From NCBI RefSeq assembly GCF_018614525.1, contig NZ_JAGGOL010000036.1:28120-92119 (forward strand): 64,000 nt of DNA. Direction: 5' to 3'. Positions within the stretch are counted from its first letter, which is position 1, and each line of letters opens with the position of its first letter. The translations under genes were made by a program, and so were the position numbers. The notes under the pieces were generated by a model. The model had not been told where the DNA came from, made no database searches, and saw only the letters and a list, made by a program, of their open reading frames with translations. This document shows, one piece after another, positions 57,129 through 64,000 of the stretch. Origin of the DNA: Streptomyces sp. ISL-11 (lineage in GTDB: Bacteria > Actinomycetota > Actinomycetes > Streptomycetales > Streptomycetaceae).

Positions 57129-58178
57129 ATGAACAACACTTCGTACACCGGGGTCCGCCCGCTGACTCCCGCACCGCTGATGGCGATGGCGGACGGCTTC
57201 CGCGTCGCCAAGGTGCTCGCCGTCGCCCTCGACTTCGACCTGTTCACCAAGGTGAGCGGCACCGACGGCATCACGGCCGACGAGCTGGCCCGCACCGAGG
57301 GGATCGCCGAGCGGCCCGCGCGGCTGCTGCTGACCGCGTGCGCCTCGCTCGGCCTGCTCGACCGGCACGACGGGCGCTACGTCAACTCCGCGATGGCCGA
57401 GGAGTTCCTGGTCCGCGGCAAGCACTACTTCTTCGGCGACCTGGTCACCTTCACCGACCGGCGCGAGTACGACGCGTGGGCCAAGCTGGACGTCGCGATC
57501 CGCACCAACCGGCCGACCACCTGGAATCCGGAGACGGACGAGACGCTGTTCGACCCGCAGGACGAGCACATGGCGGAGCTCTTTCCCAAGGCGGCGCACG
57601 CCGGTGCGGTGTTCACCGCGCGCGCCATGGCCCTGTCGGTCGACTTCCGCCCCTACCGGCGGCTGCTCGATGTCGGCGGCGGCCTCGGCTCGTTCTGCGG
57701 CGAGCTCTGCGCGCACCATCCGCACCTGCGGGCCACCGTCTACGATCTGCCGTTCGTCGCCCGGATGGCTGAGAAACGCCTCGCGGAGACACCCCTGGCC
57801 GACCGGGTCGACGCCAAGGGCGGCGACTTCTTCGCGGACGACCTGCCCACCGGCTACGACGCCATCCTGCTGACCAACATCCTCCACGACTGGAACACCG
57901 AGCAGGGCGCGGCGCTGCTGGCCAAGTGCCACACCGCGCTCGGCTCCGGCGGCGAGGTCATCATCGGCGAGGCGTTCCTCGACGACGACGGGACCGGCCC
58001 GGTGGCCGGCGCCGTCGCCGGCCTGAACATGCTGGTCGAGACGGCCGAGGGCGCCAACCGCAGCCGGGCGGAGTACACGGCGCTGCTGACCGGGGCGGGG
58101 TTCACCGACATCCGCCGCGTCGGTTTCGTCATCGACGCGCCCCTGGCGAACGGCGCGCTCATCGCCCGCAAGCCCTGA
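57129..58178 (+). CDS. SAM-dependent O-methyltransferase (Methyltransf_2)
   Basis: A 349-residue small-molecule methyltransferase. An N-terminal winged-helix dimerisation domain (10-95, ARTEGIAERPARLLLTACASLGLL) precedes the Rossmann domain with LLDVGGGLGSF (near 180), YDLPFV, GGDFF and NILHDW (near 256). The His in LHDW is the general base of O-methyltransferases. The start ATG 57129 follows GGGGAGGG. It is the last gene of the cluster and implies a phenolic hydroxyl in the product. A strong hairpin follows the stop. Confidence 0.9.
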   Translation: MNNTSYTGVRPLTPAPLMAMADGFRVAKVLAVALDFDLFTKVSGTDGITADELARTEGIAERPARLLLTACASLGLLDRHDGRYVNSAMAEEFLVRGKHYFFGDLVTFTDRREYDAWAKLDVAIRTNRPTTWNPETDETLFDPQDEHMAELFPKAAHAGAVFTARAMALSVDFRPYRRLLDVGGGLGSFCGELCAHHPHLRATVYDLPFVARMAEKRLAETPLADRVDAKGGDFFADDLPTGYDAILLTNILHDWNTEQGAALLAKCHTALGSGGEVIIGEAFLDDDGTGPVAGAVAGLNMLVETAEGANRSRAEYTALLTGAGFTDIRRVGFVIDAPLANGALIARKP

Positions 58179-58181
58179 CCA

Positions 58182-58226
58182 CCGGCGACGCCGCACACCC
58201 CCGCCCGGGGGGCGCGGCGTCGCCGG
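58182..58226. terminator. Bidirectional terminator closing the cluster
   Basis: CCGGCGACGCCGC (58182-58194) and GCGGCGTCGCCGG (58214-58226) pair perfectly; the loop holds a further CCCCGCCCGGGGGG fold. It lies between the convergent methyltransferase and ribokinase genes. Confidence 0.8.
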
Positions 58227-58241
58227 GCGGGCGACGCCCGC

Positions 58242-59165
58242 CTACGTTCCCGCCCCCGGCAGTTCGTCCGCCGCCGGGTACGACGGCTGCGCTCCCGGCC
58301 TGGTGACGGACGCGGCGCCGACCCGTACGGCGAACCGGGCCGCCTCCACCAGCGGCGCACCGTCCGCCAGCCGCGTGGCGAGGGCGCCGGTGAAGGCGTC
58401 CCCGGCGCCCGTCGTGTCCACGGCCTCCACCGCGACGCCGGGCACCGGCACCGCCTCCGCGCCGTCCAGGACCACGGCGCCGTCGCCGCCCAGGGTGACC
58501 ACGACCGAGCGGGCACCCCGGTCCCGCAGGGCGCGGGCCCACCCGGCGGGGCCGCCGTCCGTGAGCCCCGACAGCAGCCGCGCCTCGTGTTCGTTGACGA
58601 CCAGCGGATCGGCGGCCGCCAGGAGCTCGGGGGCGAGCCGGTCCGGTACCGGCGAGGGGTTGAGCACCACGCGCGCACCGGCCTCCCGCGCCAGCCCGAC
58701 CGCCGCCCGCACGGTCTCCGGGGGGATCTCCAGCTGGAGCGAGACCACGGCCGAGGCCGCCACCACCGGCCGCGCCGCCTCGACGTCGGCGGGGGAGAGG
58801 CGGGCGTTGGCCCCGGGGGACACGACGATGGTGTTGTCGCCGTCCGGCCCGACGACGATCATCGCCGTGCCGGTCCGGGCGCCCTTCTCGACCAGCACGT
58901 GCCGCGTCGTGGCACCGGCCTCGCGCTGGCCCGCGAGCAGCAGTTCCCCGAAGGCGTCGTCGCCGATCCGCGCCAGCAGCGCCGTACGGGCTCCCAGGCG
59001 TGCCGCCGCCGCGGCCTGGTTGGCGCCCTTGCCGCCGGCCGACTCGACCAGGTCCGTCCCGAGCACGGTCTCGCCCGCGTCCGGCCGCCTGTCCACCCGC
59101 ACCGTCAGGTCCGCGTTGGCCGACCCGATCACCAGCACGTCGTACGTCTCTCGCCGCTCGCTCAT
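58242..59165 (-). CDS. rbsK: Ribokinase
   Basis: A 307-residue PfkB-family kinase. GSANADLTVRVDRRP and GGKGANQAAAAARLG are the ribokinase N-terminal signature, and DTTGAGDAFTGALATRL near residue 250 holds the anion hole and catalytic Asp. It phosphorylates ribose at O5. It lies 49 bp downstream of the phosphoketolase gene on the same strand, so the two could be cotranscribed; ribose 5-phosphate feeds the pentose pathway, which supplies xylulose 5-phosphate to phosphoketolase. No ribose transporter is adjacent. Confidence 0.92.
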   Translation of the reverse strand: MSERRETYDVLVIGSANADLTVRVDRRPDAGETVLGTDLVESAGGKGANQAAAAARLGARTALLARIGDDAFGELLLAGQREAGATTRHVLVEKGARTGTAMIVVGPDGDNTIVVSPGANARLSPADVEAARPVVAASAVVSLQLEIPPETVRAAVGLAREAGARVVLNPSPVPDRLAPELLAAADPLVVNEHEARLLSGLTDGGPAGWARALRDRGARSVVVTLGGDGAVVLDGAEAVPVPGVAVEAVDTTGAGDAFTGALATRLADGAPLVEAARFAVRVGAASVTRPGAQPSYPAADELPGAGT

Positions 59166-59214
59166 CGCCCCAGCCCTACGCGCGACCGGCCCCTTCCGTC
59201 AAGCCGCGGCCCGC

Positions 59215-61617
59215 TCAGCCGGACCACGACCAGTCCGCGACCTCCGGCAGGTCGGTGCCGTGCTCGCGGATCCAGGCGTGGTGGCGGCTGCGGGCGTCGG
59301 CCATGGCCTGGCGCACGGAGACGGCGCGGACGCCGAGGCCGGGGACGCGGTCGATGACGTCCATGACGAGGCGGTAGCGGTCGAGGTCGTTGCTCACGAC
59401 CATGTCGAACGGCGTCGTGGTGGTGCCCTGCTCCTTGTAGCCCCGGACGTGGAGGTTCGCGTGGCCGGTGCGGCGGTAGGCGAGGCGGTGGATCAGCCAC
59501 GGGTAGCCGTGGTAGGCGAAGACGACCGGTTTGTCGGTGGTGAACAGCGCGTCGTACTCCGCGTCCGGCATGCCGTGGGGGTGCTCTTCCCGCGGCAGCA
59601 GCCGCGTCATGTCGACGACGTTGACGACCCGTACGGACAGCTCCGGCAGGTGCCGGCGCAGGAGGCTCGCGGCGGCGAGCACCTCCTGGGTGGGGACGTC
59701 GCCCGCGCAGCCGAGGACCACGTCCGGGGTCCGCTCGCCCGTCTCCGTGCCCGCCCAGGCCCATGTGCCGGCGCCGCGCGCGCAGTGCGCGCGGGCCTCG
59801 TCGAGACCGAGCCAGTCGAAGCAGGGCTGTTTGCCGGCGACGACGACATTGACGTAGTCGCGGCTGCGCAGGACGTGGTCGGCCACGGAGAGCAGGGTGT
59901 TGGCGTCCGGGGGGAGGTAGACGCGGACGACGTCGGGGGACTTGTTGAGGACGTGGTCGACGAAGCCGGGGTCCTGGTGGGAGAAGCCGTTGTGGTCCTG
60001 CCGCCAGACGTGCGAGGTCAGCAGGTAGTTGAGGGACGGGATCGGGCGGCGCCAGGACAGGCCGCGGGAGGTCTTGAGCCACTTGATGTGCTGGTTGACC
60101 ATGGAGTCGACGATGTGGACGAACGCCTCGTAGCAGGAGAACAGCCCGTGCCGGCCGGTGAGGAGGTAGCCCTCCAGCCACCCCTGGCACAGGTGTTCCG
60201 ACAGCACCTCCATCACCCGCCCGTCGTGGGCGAGGTGTTCGTCGGTGGGCAGGGTCGCCGCCTGCCACGCCTTGCCGGTCGCCGCGTAGACGGCGTCCAG
60301 CCGGTTGGAGGCGGTCTCGTCGGGCCCGACGAGACGGAAGTTCCGGCTGCGGGCGGTGTCGGCCATGATCTGGGCCAGCAGGCCCCCGAGCACCTGGGTG
60401 GGCTGGTGCGCGGCCGCGCCGGGCTTGTCCACCGGCACGGCGTAGTGCTCCAGCGGCGGGAGGGGCAGGCTGCGGGTGAGCAGGCCGCCGTTGGCGTGCG
60501 GATTGGCGCCCAGGCGCCGCTCGCCCTCCGGCACGCACTCCAGGACCTGGGGGAGCGGCCCGCCGTCGTCGTCGAACAGCTCCCGCGGTCGGTACGAACG
60601 CAGCCAGTCCTCCAGCTGCCGCAGGTGCCCGGGGTTGTCGCGGACACCGGAGAGCGGCACCTGGTGCGCGCGCCAGGTGCCCGCGACGGGCGTCCCGTCG
60701 ACCTCGGCCGGGCCGGTCCAGCCCTTGGGGGTGCGCAGTACGATCAGCGGCCAGTGCGGCCGGTCGCGCACGCCGTCCTCGCGGGCGACGCGCTGCGCGG
60801 TGGCGATGTGGTCCAGCGCCCGGTCCATGGCGGCGGCCAGGGCGCGGTGCACCTGCCGCGGGTCGTCACCGGACACGTGCAGGGGCTCGTGTCCGTAGCC
60901 GCGCAGCAGCCTGTCGAGCTCCTCCTCCGGGAGACGGGCCAGGATCGTCGGATTGGCGATCTTGTAGCCGTTGAGGTGGAGGATGGGCAGGACCGCGCCG
61001 TCGTGGACCGGGTCGAGGAACTTGTTGGCGTGCCAGGAGGCGGCCAGCGGGCCGGTCTCGGCCTCGCCGTCGCCGATCACACAGGCGACGAGCAGGTGGG
61101 GGTTGTCGAAGGCGGCGCCGTAGGCGTGGGCCAGGGAGTAGCCGAGTTCGCCGCCCTCGTGGAGGGAGCCGGGCGTCTCCGGTGCCACATGGCTGGGGAC
61201 GCCGCCGGGGAAGGAGAACTGCCGGAACAGCCGCTCCATCCCCTCCGCGTCACGGCCGACGTCCGGGTAGACCTCGGAGTAGCTGCCCTCCAGCCAGGAG
61301 TTGGCGAGCACGGCCGGTCCACCGTGCCCGGGCCCCCACACGCAGATGGCGTCGAGGCCGCGGGCCTTGACGACGCGGTTGAGGTGGGTGTGCACGAGAT
61401 TGAGCCCGGGGGAGGTGCCCCAGTGCCCCAGCAGCCGGGGCTTGATGTGTTCGGGCTCCAGCGGCACGGCCAGCAGGGGATTGCTCATCAGATAGATCTG
61501 GCCGACCGCCAGGTAGTTGGCGGCGCGCCAGTGCGCGTCCAGGGCCGCGACCTCGGCCTCGGTGAGCTCCGCCGCCGGTCCGGCGGTGCGGCCGGCGGGC
61601 TGGGGGCGCGTCGTCAT
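59215..61617 (-). CDS. Phosphoketolase
   Basis: An 800-residue ThDP enzyme of the Xfp/Xpk family, the expected length. [19 protein letters not shown] near residue 55 and GPGHGGPA near 95 form the active site, and [11 protein letters not shown] near 182 is the ThDP motif. It cleaves xylulose 5-phosphate (or fructose 6-phosphate) to acetyl phosphate. GAGGAGG fixes the ATG at 61617; a longer frame to 61887 reads as shadow. A sigma-B-type promoter lies about 130 bp upstream, and a sigma-B-family gene is next door. Confidence 0.95.
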   Translation of the reverse strand: MTTRPQPAGRTAGPAAELTEAEVAALDAHWRAANYLAVGQIYLMSNPLLAVPLEPEHIKPRLLGHWGTSPGLNLVHTHLNRVVKARGLDAICVWGPGHGGPAVLANSWLEGSYSEVYPDVGRDAEGMERLFRQFSFPGGVPSHVAPETPGSLHEGGELGYSLAHAYGAAFDNPHLLVACVIGDGEAETGPLAASWHANKFLDPVHDGAVLPILHLNGYKIANPTILARLPEEELDRLLRGYGHEPLHVSGDDPRQVHRALAAAMDRALDHIATAQRVAREDGVRDRPHWPLIVLRTPKGWTGPAEVDGTPVAGTWRAHQVPLSGVRDNPGHLRQLEDWLRSYRPRELFDDDGGPLPQVLECVPEGERRLGANPHANGGLLTRSLPLPPLEHYAVPVDKPGAAAHQPTQVLGGLLAQIMADTARSRNFRLVGPDETASNRLDAVYAATGKAWQAATLPTDEHLAHDGRVMEVLSEHLCQGWLEGYLLTGRHGLFSCYEAFVHIVDSMVNQHIKWLKTSRGLSWRRPIPSLNYLLTSHVWRQDHNGFSHQDPGFVDHVLNKSPDVVRVYLPPDANTLLSVADHVLRSRDYVNVVVAGKQPCFDWLGLDEARAHCARGAGTWAWAGTETGERTPDVVLGCAGDVPTQEVLAAASLLRRHLPELSVRVVNVVDMTRLLPREEHPHGMPDAEYDALFTTDKPVVFAYHGYPWLIHRLAYRRTGHANLHVRGYKEQGTTTTPFDMVVSNDLDRYRLVMDVIDRVPGLGVRAVSVRQAMADARSRHHAWIREHGTDLPEVADWSWSG

Positions 61618-62014
61618 GGAGCCTCCTCGTCGTGACGGCCGGTGACGGTCGCCCCACGTGACCGGCGCGCGGCGCCGTTCCGCCGGTGGAGTGAATCCCC
61701 GCGGCCGGGGCGCTCCCGGGGCCGACGTCCGGGATCTGGACGGGGTACCCCCTGTCCGGAGCGGGAAACGGGGCGCTGCCGACGCGGGGTGTACGAGCCG
61801 GTGCCGGTGACCCTCTGCCAGAGGTCGCACGCTCCGAGTCGCGGGACGTCCTGAGGCGGGTGATGCTGAGGGAACCGTGGCCGGCACCGGCCGCCCCGGC
61901 CCGGAGGCGCCCCAGCGCCCGGCCTGTCACCGAGCGCCTCGCGCGGGCAGCCGCAAGAACTGGAATGTGCCTCGGCCGGCGGGCACTCCTTTGCGCAGGA
62001 GCGAAGGGACAGCT
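61618..62014. other. Divergent intergenic region
   Basis: About 400 bp between the phosphoketolase and sigma factor genes. Apart from the sigma-B-type promoter on the phosphoketolase strand, no gene or clear element was seen. Frames crossing it are Arg/Pro-rich. Confidence 0.5.
61745..61769 (-). promoter_or_regulatory. Sigma-B-type promoter of phosphoketolase
   Basis: On the minus strand GTTT (from 61769), 15 bp, GGGTAC (61750-61745) fits GNNT-N14-16-GGGTAY. Transcription would start near 61737, about 120 bp before the ATG. It suggests stress or osmotic induction of the enzyme. Confidence 0.6.
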
Positions 62015-62833
62015 GTGACCATGGCAGAGACAACGCCCCGGCGTCGCCACCGCGACGCGCCCGACACCGCGGAAGCCTTCGAGCGTCTGGTGACCCTGTC
62101 CCCGGGGCCGGAGCGCGACCGACTGCGGCAGGAGGTCATCGCCGCCTGGCTGCCCATGGCCGAACGCATCAGCCTGCGGTTCCGCAGCAGCGGCGAGAGC
62201 CCCGCGGACCTGCGGCAGGTGGCCGCGCTCGGCCTGGTCAACGCCGTGGACCGCTACGACCCACGGCTCGGCTACGCCTTCGAGACCTTCGCCGTCCCCA
62301 CCATCAACGGCGAACTCAAGCGCCATATCCGTGATCACGCCTGGTCCGTCCACATTCCGCGCAGGGACCAGGAGTTGCGCACGGCCGTCCGCTCCGCCCA
62401 GGTGTCCCTGGGGCAGCGCGGCGCCCGGACCCGTACGAGCCCGGCCGAACTCGCCGTCGAATGCGGGCTGTCCGAGGAGGAGGTGCGGCGCGGACTCGCC
62501 GCCGAGGGCGTGCACCACACGCTGTCGCTGGACCACCCGGTGCTCGGCGCCGACGACCTCCCGCTCTCCGACACCCTCGGCTGCGCCGACCTGGCGCTGG
62601 ACCTGGTGATCGACCGGCAGTCCCTGCGGCCCCTGTTGAGCGCGTTGCCGGAGCGCGAGAAGTACGTCCTGTACTGGCGGTTCTTCGGCAACCTCACCCA
62701 GAAGCAGATCGGCGCCCGGCTGGGAGTGTCCCAGATGCAGATCTCCCGCATCCTCAGCCGTACGTGCGCCCGGCTGCGCCGCGAGCTGCTGGGCACGGCC
62801 GCGCCGCCGGGCCGGACCCGCGCCGCCGGCTGA
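62015..62833 (+). CDS. Sigma-B/F/G-family stress sigma factor
   Basis: A 272-residue sigma factor of group 3. Region 2 is LPMAERISLRFRSSGESPADLRQVAALGLVNAVDRYDPRLGYAFETFAVPTINGELKRHIRDHAW; region 3 has RTSPAELAVECGLSEEEV and region 4 is LPEREKYVLYWRFFGNLTQKQIGARLGVSQMQISRIL. GAAGGG six bases before GTG 62015 favours it over ATG 62021. Such factors are held by RsbW-like anti-sigma kinases, none of which is adjacent here. The divergent phosphoketolase carries a promoter of the class this factor would read. Confidence 0.9.
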   Translation: MTMAETTPRRRHRDAPDTAEAFERLVTLSPGPERDRLRQEVIAAWLPMAERISLRFRSSGESPADLRQVAALGLVNAVDRYDPRLGYAFETFAVPTINGELKRHIRDHAWSVHIPRRDQELRTAVRSAQVSLGQRGARTRTSPAELAVECGLSEEEVRRGLAAEGVHHTLSLDHPVLGADDLPLSDTLGCADLALDLVIDRQSLRPLLSALPEREKYVLYWRFFGNLTQKQIGARLGVSQMQISRILSRTCARLRRELLGTAAPPGRTRAAG

Positions 62834-63185
62834 GCCGGCCGCCGCGCACTCGCCGTTCCCGGTCCGTGTTTCTCCGGTCTCCCCGTCTCCCCCGTCTCTC
62901 CCCGCCCCGACAGACAGGCGCATCATCATGACGTCCGGTCACACCCATCTCACCCCCGACCTGCCGCCGACCGTCGAGGTGCCCGATCTCCCCGGTGCCC
63001 AGCGACCCCGCCGCGTCCGGGGGAAGGCCGAGGACGCCGATGGGCCCGAGGCGTCCGGTCATGGCGGTGGCGCCCACCATGAGCATGATGGGCGCCACGA
63101 ACGCGCAGACGAGGGTTCCGGCGGCTGACTGTGACCCTCCCCGCGCTACCGCGCGGATGCGGCTAGGCCGCTCCGGACGCGGGGC
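62834..63185. other. Intergenic region with a possible decayed frame
   Basis: About 350 bp. A plus-strand ORF at 62928-63128 is His/Gly/Asp-rich in its second half and unconvincing. On the minus strand 63127-62990 reads as a hydrophobic stretch (VCAFVAPIMLMVGATAMTG) with good codon bias but no start codon upstream, possibly a remnant of a membrane protein. Confidence 0.35.
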
Positions 63186-63548
63186 TTACCACTTGTCGTG
63201 GTCGTCGTCGCCGTGGTGGTGGTCACCGTGGTGGTCGTCGTGGTGGCCGCCCTCGTGGTGACGACCCTGGTGGTGGCGGTGCTGGTGGAGGTGCTGGTGC
63301 TCCTCGACGTCGGCGTTGATGCAGGTGTTGCCGAAGGTCGGGTTGAGCAGGCCGATGATGTCGATCGTGTTCCCGCACAGGTTGATCGGGATCTGGATCG
63401 GGACCTGGATGACGTTGCCCGAGATGATGCCGGGGGAGCCCACGGCCGCGCCCTGCGCTCCGGCGTTGGCTACGGCGACTCCCGCGGCACCGGAGACAGC
63501 TACACCAGTGGCGAGGGTGAGTGCGGCGGCCTTGGCGATACGCGACAT
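63186..63548 (-). CDS. Chaplin with His/Asp-rich C-terminal tail
   Basis: A 120-residue precursor. A Sec signal peptide (about 1-28, ending VAVANA) is followed by one chaplin domain, GSPGIISGNVIQVPIQIPIN, then LCGNTIDIIGLLNPTFGNTCIN with the two conserved Cys residues. Chaplins are surface amyloid proteins of aerial hyphae. Normal short chaplins end here; this one continues for about 40 residues with 16 His and many Asp/Glu, ending HDKW. There is no sortase signal. The tail should bind divalent metal. It is divergent from the partial membrane gene at the right edge. Confidence 0.9.
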   Translation of the reverse strand: MSRIAKAAALTLATGVAVSGAAGVAVANAGAQGAAVGSPGIISGNVIQVPIQIPINLCGNTIDIIGLLNPTFGNTCINADVEEHQHLHQHRHHQGRHHEGGHHDDHHGDHHHGDDDHDKW

Positions 63549-63834
63549 GGCTAAACCTTTCTAATGGGTGGTGAGCGGCAATTGTTGCCAGAGAATCCGG
63601 AGAGACTCATTCAATTCGGGCATGAAAGGCCATAATTAACCCGGTAAGCCCAATAAGTCGTATGGAATGACTGGAGGGTTGAGAAGGGGCGTTTGGCCGC
63701 CCCTCCGCGGGAAACCCGCAGTCCCGCACGGGTCCGGCCGTTACGGCGCGGGGCGTTGGCCGGGTGGCGCCCGGCCGGTATACCCGTTATGCGCTGAATG
63801 TCGGGTAGGGCGAGTCGGAGGAGGTCCGGGGACC
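63549..63834. other. Intergenic region upstream of the chaplin
   Basis: About 285 bp, AT-richer than the rest between 63560 and 63670 and probably carrying the chaplin promoter. No hexamer pair could be called with confidence. Confidence 0.4.
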
Positions 63835-64000
63835 ATGCGCCACAGGACCGGGACGTACACGGGCGCAGGGATGTTCGCCGTGTGGTGGTCGCTGCTTCTG
63901 TTGTTCGACCTCGTCCTCATCGGCCCGGTCACCGCCCTGGAATGGGCGGTGGGCGGCTGCGCGGCCACCATCGGCGCCGTCGGCGCGCTGGCCGTGCGCC
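63835..64000 (+). CDS. Membrane protein, C-terminus beyond window
   Basis: The first 55 codons of a rightward gene starting at ATG 63835 behind GAGGAGG. The visible part holds two membrane helices (FAVWWSLLLLFDLVLIG and a second GGCAATIGAVGALAV) with a Trp/Glu loop. Too little is present to assign a family; a small ion-transport or cell-envelope protein is possible. Confidence 0.6.
   Translation, partial: MRHRTGTYTGAGMFAVWWSLLLLFDLVLIGPVTALEWAVGGCAATIGAVGALAVR

Noticed and set aside
58303..61635. An 1110-codon plus-strand open frame across the ribokinase and phosphoketolase genes
   Set aside because: It is antisense to two clear enzymes, and its composition (Arg/Val/Gly/Asp-rich, no domain) is the usual GC-rich shadow.
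62928..63128. A 66-codon plus-strand ORF with a His-rich second half next to the chaplin
   Set aside because: Codon third-position bias is lost in the second half, there is no ribosome site, and no family is recognised.

Overview
The window is high-GC actinobacterial DNA, almost certainly Streptomyces. The evidence is a chaplin gene, DmdR-type iron boxes, TTA (bldA-type) codons confined to regulatory and secondary-metabolism genes, sigma-B-type promoters and three accessory biosynthetic loci packed among ordinary chromosomal genes. No tRNA, rRNA, CRISPR array, transposase or phage gene was seen.

Region 1 (1-11265) reads as a polyyne-type locus. A divergent FabH-like synthase runs off the left edge. 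The rightward genes are a hotdog thioesterase, fatty acyl-AMP ligase, two desaturases, an acyl carrier protein, a third desaturase, an alpha/beta hydrolase, rubredoxin, a P450 and an MFS exporter. From ligase to P450 the gene types and order match bacterial polyyne clusters such as caryoynencin. The expected chemistry is loading of a fatty acid on the ACP, repeated desaturation to alkynes, release, oxidation and export.

Region 2 (11368-20060) is mixed: a secreted papain-like protease with a membrane-anchored partner, a GntR(YtrA)-controlled ABC transporter with a visible promoter and operator, a PIG-V-like mannosyltransferase, a TTA-containing ECF-like sigma factor, a TetR/DUF4865 pair with a clear operator, and an MFS transporter.

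Region 3 (20373-36338) is an iron-regulated catechol-peptide siderophore locus: uptake ATPase, binding lipoprotein, fused double permease, a two-module NRPS (C-A-T-C-A-T-TE) with MbtH protein, MFS exporter, Fes-type esterase and an M20 amidohydrolase. Three iron boxes face the uptake and synthesis genes. The second A domain carries a threonine code and the architecture resembles griseobactin synthetase (DHB-Arg-Thr trimer), but no 2,3-dihydroxybenzoate genes are present. Region 4 (36394-38320) is a cobalamin-riboswitch-controlled CbtB/CbtA cobalt transporter with a divergent histidine-phosphatase-like protein that lacks the RHG motif.

Region 5 (38546-48458) holds a D,D-carboxypeptidase, an ABC exporter with small coupled ORFs, an HxlR/oxidoreductase pair, a DUF4360 protein, and an anti-sigma-like ATPase plus PAS/GAF/SpoIIE phosphatase behind a sigma-B-type promoter. 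Region 6 (48616-58178) is a second small biosynthetic cluster: a LuxR-type regulator with paired 26-bp repeats in its divergent promoter, KAS III, SRPBCC cyclase-like protein, ThDP enzyme, berberine-bridge-type flavoenzyme, aminotransferase (TTA at codon 2), NmrA-like reductase and O-methyltransferase. The KAS III + SRPBCC + ThDP + aminotransferase set is the skeleton-forming set known from bacterial carbazole alkaloids, but no carrier protein, prenyltransferase or P450 is present, so the product is likely different. Region 7 (58242-64000) has ribokinase, phosphoketolase with a sigma-B-type promoter, a sigma-B-family factor, and a chaplin with an exceptional His/Asp-rich tail.

Four copies of a dispersed palindromic intergenic repeat occur near 20.2, 22.4, 34.0 and 47.8 kb.
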